Below are positions 1 through 5,815 of a DNA stretch of 11,467 bases, piece after piece. The notes below the pieces were generated by a model, which did not search any database, had not been told where the DNA came from, and saw only the letters and a list, made by a program, of their open reading frames with translations. The first letter of the stretch is position 1, and each line of letters begins with the position of its first letter. The DNA comes from S141-55 sp964422065. Its GTDB lineage: Bacteria > Hydrothermota > Hydrothermia > WGAB01. The position numbers and the translations under genes were made by a program. Location: the NCBI GenBank assembly GCA_964422065.1, contig CAYQZW010000057.1, positions 1 through 11,467 of the forward strand, read 5' to 3'.

Positions 1-54
1 CTTGAGTTTGGGTTCGATCAAGTGGGCTCTGGTGTCTGCTTCATTCATTCCCAT
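1..54 (-). CDS. hsdR: Type I restriction enzyme R subunit, N-terminus only (runs off left edge)
   Basis: The minus strand opens with an ATG at 54-52 and stays open for 18 codons to the window edge, giving MGMNEADTRAHLIEPKLK. A strong ribosome binding site (AGGAGGGT, 62-69) lies 7 bases upstream. A second ATG two codons in (48-46) is possible, but its spacing is poorer. The string MNEADTRAHLIEPKLK closely resembles the conserved start of HsdR-type proteins, which typically begin MNEAETRAxxIDPxLK. In that family the R subunit carries the nuclease and the translocating helicase and works with HsdM and HsdS. Only the extreme N-terminus is present, so no catalytic motif can be seen. The call rests on this signature alone. 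A related helicase/nuclease sharing the same N-terminal domain is the main alternative. Confidence 0.68.
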   Translation of the reverse strand, partial: MGMNEADTRAHLIEPKLK

Positions 55-58
55 GGAC

Positions 59-286
59 TTACCCTCCTAACATTGCGCGCTTGAGAAGACTGTTTAAGGG
101 TGGGTTAGGAGTGGGTTCGGCCAATAATGTTCTAGTAGTGGGCCAGTACTGTGAGCACCCGATGTTGTGTCCCGGCAGATTCGGAGTGATGTGATGGACT
201 CCCACGCAATCTCTTAGCACGACAACTCGAGCGTTGCGTTGGAAATTTGCACCGTCATCCTGCACGTTTCTGAGCCTTTTTTGCAT
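59..286 (-). CDS. Possible small protein of unknown function upstream of the hsdR-like gene
   Basis: An open frame of 75 codons starts with ATG at 286 and stops with TAA at 61-59, so the stop lies four bases before the hsdR-like ATG and the hsdR ribosome site lies inside its last codons. That spacing is what translational coupling would look like. Against it, the amino acid sequence is unstructured-looking and basic, no domain is recognisable, and only a weak GAGGG lies upstream of the ATG. It may equally be the untranslated leader of the hsdR-like gene. Treat it as a low-confidence candidate. Confidence 0.15.
   Translation of the reverse strand: MQKRLRNVQDDGANFQRNARVVVLRDCVGVHHITPNLPGHNIGCSQYWPTTRTLLAEPTPNPPLNSLLKRAMLGG
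62..69 (-). promoter_or_regulatory. Ribosome binding site of the hsdR-like gene
   Basis: On the minus strand this reads AGGAGGGT, near-perfect complementarity to the 16S rRNA tail, 7 bases before the ATG at 54. It selects that ATG over the one at 48 and confirms that a real gene starts at the left edge. Confidence 0.75.
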
Positions 287-419
287 TGCGTTTCCCTCGC
301 CTGCAAGCCTTAAGGTAAGGGAAAGGGGGGTGGGGAGTCAAGGAAAGAGGGGCGAGGTATTGCCGGGCTTTGGAGTGCGTGGGAAAGGGGGCCAGGGGCG
401 TGCACCGGCGAAAAGACGG

Positions 420-1676
420 TCAGGCGGAGAGGCTGTGCGTGGAAGGTACGTTGGCCGGTTCGCCCAGGGCTTCCAGCCCCTCGACCGCCAGGATGCGGAC
501 CGGGAGCCACGTCCCGATCTGCAGGGCCGAGGCTTTCACCCGGACCCGGAGATAGTTCTCGGAGGTCCCCAGGTATTCCCCGGGCCGTACCGCGCGCTCG
601 ATCAGGACCCGGAAGGTCCGGCCCTTTTGGGACTCGAGGAAGGCCCGTTTCTTGGCTTCTACCACCTGGAGCAGGGTATGGACGCGTTCCCGGCGGATGG
701 AGGCCGGCACCGGGTTGGGCAATTTCGCGGCGACTGTGCCGTCCCGTGGCGAGAACTCAAAGACATGGGCATAGGTCAGGGGGAGACGCCGGACGACGGC
801 TACCGTCTCCTCAAAGTCTTCGTCGGTCTCCCCTGGGAAGCCGACAATGAGATCCGTGCCGATCCCCGCGTTGGGAAGCCGATGGTGGATGGCTTCCAGG
901 AGCTGCTCGTAGTGCTCCAGGGTATAAGGGCGCTTCATCGCCTTCAAGATCCGGGGAGACCCCGACTGTAGGGGCAGGTGGAAATGCGGCAAAAGCCGAG
1001 GCTCCGAGGCCCAGAAATCTAAAAGGTCCGGCGTGAGATAATGGGGCAACATAGAGGAGACCCGCAGGGTCAGGGAAGGGGAAAGCCGGAGGATGGCCTC
1101 AAAGAGGTTCCGAAGGGAGTACCCAAGATCCCGCCCCCATCCTCCGACCTGGGTCCCCGTGATCACGATCTCCTCAAACCCTGCATCCACCAGGTCTCGT
1201 GCCTCCTGGAGGATCGCCTCAAAGGGCTTGGAGACTGCAGGTCCCCGGACCCGTGGAACGATGCAGTAGGTGCACTGGAAACTGCAGCCGTCCTGGATCC
1301 TAAGGACCGCGCGGGCCCGGCGCTGCTGGAACGTTGGGGCAGGCTGATGGGCCTGCAGGTAGGCCCGGACCTCCTGGACAGACCCTTCAAAGTCCACGGC
1401 CAATCCCCGCTTCAACGGGACCATGCATCCGGTCAGGATGACCTGTGCGCCGGGCTTGCCTTGCCGGCGGGCGCGGGAGATCCACTTCCGGACATCCCGC
1501 TCCGCCTTATGGGTCACGACACAGGAGTTGATGATGACGTAGTCCGCATCGGCCAGGGACTCGGTCTCCTGGTACCCCGACCCCAACAAATACCGCCGTA
1601 GCCACTCGGAGTCGTACTGGTTCGAGCGGCAACCCAGGGTCACGAGATGAATTTTTTTCGTTGTTCGAATGTTCAT
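420..1676 (-). CDS. mtaB: MtaB-type tRNA methylthiotransferase (t6A37 to ms2t6A37)
   Basis: This 418-residue protein is a radical SAM methylthiotransferase of the MiaB/RimO/MtaB family. The N-terminal MTTase domain has its three cluster cysteines: C16 (LGCRSNQYDSE), C52 (INSCVVTHKAER) and C84 (LTGC). The radical SAM motif CSFQCTYC provides C131, C135 and C138, followed by the conserved IVPRVRGP. About the last 70 residues form a TRAM RNA-binding domain. The GCxxNQYDSE and SCxVTHKAE forms point to MtaB (B. subtilis YqeV) rather than MiaB or RimO. Known members add a methylthio group to threonylcarbamoyladenosine-37 of ANN-decoding tRNAs. The stretch between C84 and C131 is short (47 residues against about 75 in E. 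coli MiaB). The ATG at 1676 follows a GGAGGTG site by about 13 bases, which is longer than usual. It is divergent from the exported propeller protein gene. Confidence 0.9.
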   Translation of the reverse strand: MNIRTTKKIHLVTLGCRSNQYDSEWLRRYLLGSGYQETESLADADYVIINSCVVTHKAERDVRKWISRARRQGKPGAQVILTGCMVPLKRGLAVDFEGSVQEVRAYLQAHQPAPTFQQRRARAVLRIQDGCSFQCTYCIVPRVRGPAVSKPFEAILQEARDLVDAGFEEIVITGTQVGGWGRDLGYSLRNLFEAILRLSPSLTLRVSSMLPHYLTPDLLDFWASEPRLLPHFHLPLQSGSPRILKAMKRPYTLEHYEQLLEAIHHRLPNAGIGTDLIVGFPGETDEDFEETVAVVRRLPLTYAHVFEFSPRDGTVAAKLPNPVPASIRRERVHTLLQVVEAKKRAFLESQKGRTFRVLIERAVRPGEYLGTSENYLRVRVKASALQIGTWLPVRILAVEGLEALGEPANVPSTHSLSA

Positions 1677-1733
1677 TTGTGGATTTTTACACCTCCAGGC
1701 CTTTAAGTTTAAGGGATTTTGGGGTTCTGGGAC

Positions 1734-1762
1734 TTGTGTCTGCCCAGGATTTGGCCCATAAT
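1734..1762 (+). promoter_or_regulatory. Candidate sigma70-type promoter for the exported propeller protein
   Basis: A -10-like CATAAT (1757-1762, 5 of 6 to consensus) is preceded by TTGTGT (1734-1739, weak, 3 of 6) at a 17-base spacing. Transcription would start near 1769, just before the ribosome site at 1774-1780. This supports the start codon at 1785 rather than upstream TTG codons. Low certainty because the -35 match is poor. Confidence 0.35.
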
Positions 1763-1784
1763 CGCCACAAGAAACGGAGGTAAG

Positions 1785-4526
1785 ATGATGGCCGTTGTCT
1801 GGCTCTTGGTCGTTGTCGGAAGTCTGGCCGGGGACACCCTGACACGGGAAGTCCGGACCTTACCAAACGGGATCCGTGAAGTCCGCGTCACCACCCCTGG
1901 CACCGCCTCTCCGAACCTGCTTCAGGAAGTCCCCAGGTCGCCCTCCCGTCTGCTGGCCCAGACCCTCTGGGTGGATCGGAACCATCAGAACTCCATTGTC
2001 TATTCTCTGGGGTTGAATGAGAATGGATCCCAATTGGTGGCCGGCTGGGGGCTCAACAACAACCGTGTTTCCCACTACTGGACCGCGGACAATGGCGTCC
2101 CTGATTGGGCATACTACAAAGAGAATCCCGTGTATTGGGCCGGGGACGTCATGGTCTCCATGGCCCGGTCAGAGCCGGTCATGGGCGTGACCTTCCCCGG
2201 CGAGCCGGTGGATGTCCTCTCCTCATCCGGTCCGACCCCACTGGCCTCGATCCTTCCCGATCCAGGGATGATCGCCACCCGTCCTGCGGTCTCACGGGAC
2301 GGCACCCTCTTGGCTTATCTCTCTTCCCAATGGGGGACCTATCGCGTCTCTGTCTATGACATCACCACTCCCGATCAACCACAACTCCTCTGGACGGCAG
2401 ACCTCCCGGGCGGGGATGGCGGCGTATATGGCCTGAATTTCTCGCCCGAGGGCTCGGTCCTGGTGGTCACCCAGTACTCCAAGATCCGCGTGTTTGAGAC
2501 CTCGTCCGGGGTACTCCGGGACGAAATCCCGAACTCCAGCCAGACGGAAGCCAAGGCTTCAAATGCGGGAGAGTACATTGTGGCCGGGAACTTCTCCGGC
2601 CTGGTCCAGGTCTACCACTGGGATGGCAACCAATATACCTTCACGTATTATGCCTCCTTGGGCGGGAACATCTGGGTGACCACAGTGGACATTACGCCGG
2701 ACGCCAATACCGTGGTTGCCGGGACGTTCCGGTATAGCCCCACCTATAGTGGCGCGGTCTATTATTTCCGTAAGCCGACGACCGGGACCCCGCCCACTTC
2801 CCTGGACCTCCGGTGGTCCTATTCCAACTACGGGGACTACGTGGCCGATGTGGAGGTCAGTGATGACGGGCGCGCACTCATTGCCGGGTCCTGGGGCACG
2901 TATGGGGCGACCTACGGCGATGTCATCACGATCCTGGATTCCACGGGCGGGGTGATCCATGCGGTCCAGGACGACATTGATGAGCCCGGCTCCTGCTTTG
3001 TGGTGGACATCTCCCCGGACGGGCGCTTCGCGATCGCTGGAGGCAAGGCGGTCCACGCCCGAGAGTTTGGCAATGGGGGCTTCCTCTATGCGTTCCGGAT
3101 CATCGACCCGTACGATGTCGACCTGGCGTTTACCCAAGTCCAAGGACCGCCCTTCGATCTCCATCTTGGAGAACCTGTCGCACTGGGCGCAACGGTATCG
3201 AACATCGGGACGGTTGCGAGTGGCGGGTTCTATGTCCTGGGGTGGGTCACCCAATGGGAGACGGATTCGGTGGTCTTTGGCCCGGAGTCGGTGTGGGTGA
3301 ACAACTTAGATCCTGGTGCGACCTATACCGCCGCCTTTGGCCCGTGGGCCCCTTCGGCTTACGGCACTTACACCACCCATTTCGCCCTCCATCTCCCGGG
3401 TGACGCCGATCCCAGCAACAACACGATCTCCCGGCTTTCTATCTGTTATCACGACCTGACCGCCCTGGGGGTTCTCTATCCGTTCCCGGAGATCTCCCTG
3501 GGCTATCCCGGGACCCCCCAGTTACGTCTGAAGAACTTGGGGTCGTATCTTGAGAACGGTCAGGCGTTCTGTGTCATTACCGATCCTCAGGGCACCCCGG
3601 TCTATCAGAGCCAGGTCAACTTTAGCGTCCCTCAACACCAAGACCTGACGGTCGCGTTTCCAGATTCCTGGGCTCCCAGTGACTCCGGCTTGTATACCGT
3701 GAAGATGTGGGTCGAGACCCCAGACGATTTCCGTCCGGAGAACGATACTCTTGTGACCCAGATCTTAGGAACCCCGGAGCTGTTGTATGACGATGGCACG
3801 CCAGACGCCTTCTACCTTGTATCCACCACATGGGAGGGGAACCGTTTCGCGGTCCGGTTTCTGCCGACGATCCTGGGGCCGTATGACGGGGTACGAATCC
3901 GGACGATGGTCAACGGCACAGACCCTCTCATTGCAGGGCTGTTCCCCGACGACCTTGGCTTCCCGGATACAAGTCGTCCCCTCCTTCCTCCGGACACCAT
4001 CGCCGCTTCCATTGTCCCTGGATGGGCAGAGGCCGTCTGGAACACCACGGTTTCCTCTGCTGAGACCCTATGGGTGGTCATGGAATGGCTCCCGTGGAGC
4101 CCTTCGAGTCCAGGGATCGGGGCGGATGCCGACGACCCCATTGATCTCCAGAGTTATTGGTTTTCGTACAGCCAATCGTGGAATGCGTGGACCGCGCACG
4201 ACTGGATGATCCGTCTTTATCTGAACTACGAGGTGGGAGTAGAGGAGCAGGCCCAGGGACCACCGCTCCGATTTATGATTTCAGCACCTTATCCGAACCC
4301 TACACCTTCCGGGTTCCGGCTCGACCTTCAAGTTCCAAAGGAGAGTCCTGTCCAGTTTGCGTTGTTTGATCCTTCGGGGCGCCGTGTTTGGGCGCGTGAT
4401 TTGGGATGGCTCTCGCCCGGCACGCATAGGGTGACCCTCCGTCCCTCGGTGCGGACCGGGGTCTACTTCCTCAAGGTTCAAATGGGCTCGCACGAGCGGA
4501 CGTTTAAGGTCATTCTCCGGCCGTGA
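1785..4526 (+). CDS. Exported beta-propeller protein with CARDB-like domains and T9SS-like C-terminal sorting domain
   Basis: The 913-residue product begins with a hydrophobic export signal (MMAVVWLLVVVGSLA). Residues about 50-435 form a WD40-like beta-propeller: roughly seven to eight repeats carry motifs such as SPEGSVLVV, TPDANTVVAG, SDDGRALIAG and SPDGRFAIAGG. Two CARDB/Ig-like beta domains follow (about 441-555 and 554-660), the first ending in the typical DADPSNNT pattern. A further beta domain opens with LLYDDGTPD (about 661-815). The last 84 residues match the Por/T9SS type A or FlgD-Ig-like sorting domain: YPNP near residue 836, FDPSGRRVW, LSPGTHRV and TGVYFLKV. It is therefore probably secreted or surface-attached; no enzymatic motif is visible. 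The start at ATG 1785 (or 1788) is set by ACGGAGG at 1774-1780. The signal lacks the usual N-terminal positive charge. An upstream TTG start (1719 or 1734) would add R and K residues but has no good ribosome site. Confidence 0.85.
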   Translation: MMAVVWLLVVVGSLAGDTLTREVRTLPNGIREVRVTTPGTASPNLLQEVPRSPSRLLAQTLWVDRNHQNSIVYSLGLNENGSQLVAGWGLNNNRVSHYWTADNGVPDWAYYKENPVYWAGDVMVSMARSEPVMGVTFPGEPVDVLSSSGPTPLASILPDPGMIATRPAVSRDGTLLAYLSSQWGTYRVSVYDITTPDQPQLLWTADLPGGDGGVYGLNFSPEGSVLVVTQYSKIRVFETSSGVLRDEIPNSSQTEAKASNAGEYIVAGNFSGLVQVYHWDGNQYTFTYYASLGGNIWVTTVDITPDANTVVAGTFRYSPTYSGAVYYFRKPTTGTPPTSLDLRWSYSNYGDYVADVEVSDDGRALIAGSWGTYGATYGDVITILDSTGGVIHAVQDDIDEPGSCFVVDISPDGRFAIAGGKAVHAREFGNGGFLYAFRIIDPYDVDLAFTQVQGPPFDLHLGEPVALGATVSNIGTVASGGFYVLGWVTQWETDSVVFGPESVWVNNLDPGATYTAAFGPWAPSAYGTYTTHFALHLPGDADPSNNTISRLSICYHDLTALGVLYPFPEISLGYPGTPQLRLKNLGSYLENGQAFCVITDPQGTPVYQSQVNFSVPQHQDLTVAFPDSWAPSDSGLYTVKMWVETPDDFRPENDTLVTQILGTPELLYDDGTPDAFYLVSTTWEGNRFAVRFLPTILGPYDGVRIRTMVNGTDPLIAGLFPDDLGFPDTSRPLLPPDTIAASIVPGWAEAVWNTTVSSAETLWVVMEWLPWSPSSPGIGADADDPIDLQSYWFSYSQSWNAWTAHDWMIRLYLNYEVGVEEQAQGPPLRFMISAPYPNPTPSGFRLDLQVPKESPVQFALFDPSGRRVWARDLGWLSPGTHRVTLRPSVRTGVYFLKVQMGSHERTFKVILRP

Positions 4527-4530
4527 GGTC

Positions 4531-5295
4531 TTAAGAAGGGAAATAAATTCCGCCGTTGATATCCAGGATCGCGCCGTTGATGGACCCCGATTGGGGGGAG
4601 GCGAGGAAGGCGATGGCGCGCGCGATTTCCTCGGGCATAGCGACCTTCCGGACCGGGATTTGCGCGAGGATCTTCTCCCGGTTCCGCTCGATGGCCTCGC
4701 GTGTCATGTCCGTCAGGGTGTATCCGGGGATCACGGTGTTCACCGTGATGCCATAGGGGCCAAGGCTCAACGCCAGGGACTTTGCCAGGCCGAGGAGCCC
4801 CGCTTTTGCGGCTGCGTAATGCGGACCATGTGCACTCCCGGATCGAGCACGGAGGGACGATACAAAGATGATGCGCCCAAACCGACGTTCTTTCATTTTC
4901 GGGACCAGGGCCTGTGCAACGAAAAAGGCGTGGCTCAAGTTGACGGCCAGCGAGCGATGCCATTCCTCTGGGGTTAAATCTTCCAGAGCAATATGGGTGG
5001 AATAGCCGGCATTGGCGACGAAGATGTCGACGTGTCCAAACGTGGAGAGGGCCTGTTCGGCGAGCGCCTGGCATCCTTGAGCCGTAGCCAGGTCGGCCTG
5101 GACGACCAGGGTTTGGCGGTGGTATCGGGTCTGGATATGGCGGGCGACCTCCTCTGCGGCTGCCTTGGCCTGGTGATAGTGGATCACCAGGTTTGCGCCT
5201 TGTCGTGCGAGTTCCAGGGCGGTCGCGCGACCAATGCCCCGGGAACTCCCGGTGACCAATGCGACCAATCCGTCGAACGCCCCTGAGCGTTCCAT
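4531..5295 (-). CDS. Short-chain dehydrogenase/reductase (FabG-like SDR)
   Basis: A complete 254-residue classical SDR with a Rossmann fold. The cofactor loop is TGSSRGIG (residues 15-22), with the arginine usual in NADP(H)-preferring members. NAG lies at 95-97 and the structural Asn at 119. The catalytic triad is S147, Y160 and K164 within HYAAAKAG, followed by PG at 190-191 and the GGIYFPS C-terminus. The family reduces or oxidises carbonyl/hydroxyl groups. FabG (3-oxoacyl-ACP reductase) is the nearest familiar type, but no fatty acid genes are adjacent, so the substrate is open. The ATG at 5295 follows AAGGAGG (5302-5308) at good spacing. The gene starts 27 bases after the rnpB 3' end, leaving no room for its own promoter. 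It ends 4 bases from the convergent propeller gene with no terminator between them. Confidence 0.88.
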   Translation of the reverse strand: MERSGAFDGLVALVTGSSRGIGRATALELARQGANLVIHYHQAKAAAEEVARHIQTRYHRQTLVVQADLATAQGCQALAEQALSTFGHVDIFVANAGYSTHIALEDLTPEEWHRSLAVNLSHAFFVAQALVPKMKERRFGRIIFVSSLRARSGSAHGPHYAAAKAGLLGLAKSLALSLGPYGITVNTVIPGYTLTDMTREAIERNREKILAQIPVRKVAMPEEIARAIAFLASPQSGSINGAILDINGGIYFPS

Positions 5296-5322
5296 GCCAT
5301 GCCTCCTTGATCAAAAAGAAAG

Positions 5323-5731
5323 TGCGGGTGTGAAGGCCCTGTAAGCCGAGTTCTGTTCCCTGGCCGGTTGCCCGGGCCCAGGGCGGTGGTCATCTCTCTC
5401 GGTCCTGCCTTTCGGCAGGACTCTGAGCGGCCTACCCGGGGGAGTACGGCCGGGCCAGCCACCCCCTGTTTGGCCTTGCTCCGGGTGGGGGTTGCCAGCG
5501 TCCAGGGTTACCCCTGGACCTGGTGGGCTCTTACCCCACCGTTTCACCCTTGCCTGATCCCCGACCGGCGTCGGGGCCATCGGCGGTCTGGTTTCTGTGG
5601 CCCTATCCGTGCCCGGAGCCTCTCGGCTCCGGACCCCCCGCGTTACGGGGCACCCTGCCCTCTGGAGCTCGGACTTTCCTCCCTCTCCGACACGTTCGGA
5701 GAAGGCGACCACCCGGACCTCCACACCCGCA
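5323..5731 (-). ncRNA. rnpB: RNase P RNA, bacterial type A
   Basis: The minus strand encodes the catalytic RNA of RNase P, which cleaves the 5' leader from pre-tRNA. Recognisable conserved parts, 5' to 3', are GGAGGAAAGTCCGAGCTCC (5682-5664), the CCACAGAAACCAGACCGCC block, the AAGGGTGAAACGGTG...GGTAAGAGCCCACC region, the L15 GGGTAGGC segment that pairs with tRNA CCA (5437-5430), and the terminal ACAGAACTCGGCTTAC (near 5357-5341). Helix P1 sets the ends: 5731-5715 pairs with 5339-5323 over 17 base pairs, counting two G-U wobbles. Hairpins with GNRA loops are visible: GTCCAGGG/GTAA, GTCCTGCC/GAAA (P18) and GGAGCC/GAGA. The length of about 409 nt is normal for type A, though the long GC-rich P1 is notable. 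It has its own promoter upstream, and the SDR gene follows directly downstream. Confidence 0.96.
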
Positions 5732-5737
5732 TTCCAT

Positions 5738-5765
5738 AATTTAGCCGATCCGCCGCCATTGTCAA
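5738..5765 (-). promoter_or_regulatory. rnpB promoter
   Basis: On the minus strand there is a perfect -35 TTGACA (5765-5760), a 16-base spacer and a -10 TAAATT (5743-5738, 4 of 6, with the key T, A and final T). Transcription would start about 7 bases on, at 5732-5731, which is exactly the 5' base of helix P1. The agreement with the RNA end makes this the best-supported promoter in the window. Confidence 0.78.
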
Positions 5766-5793
5766 GGCCTCGCCCGGTTCCCGCCTGTACAAT
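5759..5793 (+). promoter_or_regulatory. Weak candidate promoter for the phosphatase operon
   Basis: A -10-like TACAAT (5788-5793, 5 of 6) lies 22 bases before the ATG at 5816. The only good -35-like match is TTGTCA (5759-5764), which is the opposite strand of the rnpB -35. Its 23-base spacing is too long for a standard promoter, so either an activator is needed or the -35 is degenerate. The -10 is the more credible half. Confidence 0.3.
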
Positions 5794-5815
5794 TTTGGAA
5801 AAGCGGAGGTCGCCG

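Larger units (their letters stand above)
55..419. other. Spacer between the hsdR-like gene and mtaB, no confident gene
   Basis: No recognisable gene lies in these 365 bases. Roughly 60-300 is visibly AT-richer than the rest of the window, which would fit the edge of an acquired restriction island. About 310-420 is instead strongly purine/G-rich on the plus strand, with G runs at 319-321, 325-330, 332-335 and 349-352. A 75-codon minus-strand frame (286 to 59) ends just before the hsdR-like start, but its translation resembles no family I know and its upstream sequence has only a weak ribosome site. I saw no tRNA and no convincing terminator for mtaB. I could not identify a clear promoter for the hsdR-like gene, although it probably lies here. 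Confidence 0.5.

Noticed and set aside
60..260. Possible tRNA or attachment site near the restriction gene
   Set aside because: GGTTCG-like strings occur, but no cloverleaf or repeated att-like sequence could be assembled.
234..971. 245-codon open frame on the plus strand
   Set aside because: It lies largely antisense to mtaB, whose motifs are unambiguous; its Pro/Gly/Arg-rich translation has no domain.
1700..1714. Near-palindrome CCTTTAAGTTTAAGG between mtaB and the propeller gene
   Set aside because: Imperfect at two symmetric positions and AT-rich; no supporting promoter geometry for mtaB was found around it.
2559..3254. 231-codon minus-strand frame inside the propeller gene
   Set aside because: Antisense shadow of a repeat-rich coding region; no recognisable family and no ribosome site considered convincing.
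4478..5314. 278-codon minus-strand frame overlapping the SDR gene
   Set aside because: Same strand but a different frame from the SDR gene, with an Arg/Pro/Gly-rich translation; the SDR frame has all catalytic motifs.
5597..5815. Upstream extension of the phosphatase gene
   Set aside because: It would run over rnpB and its promoter; a good ribosome site and signal peptide begin at 5816.
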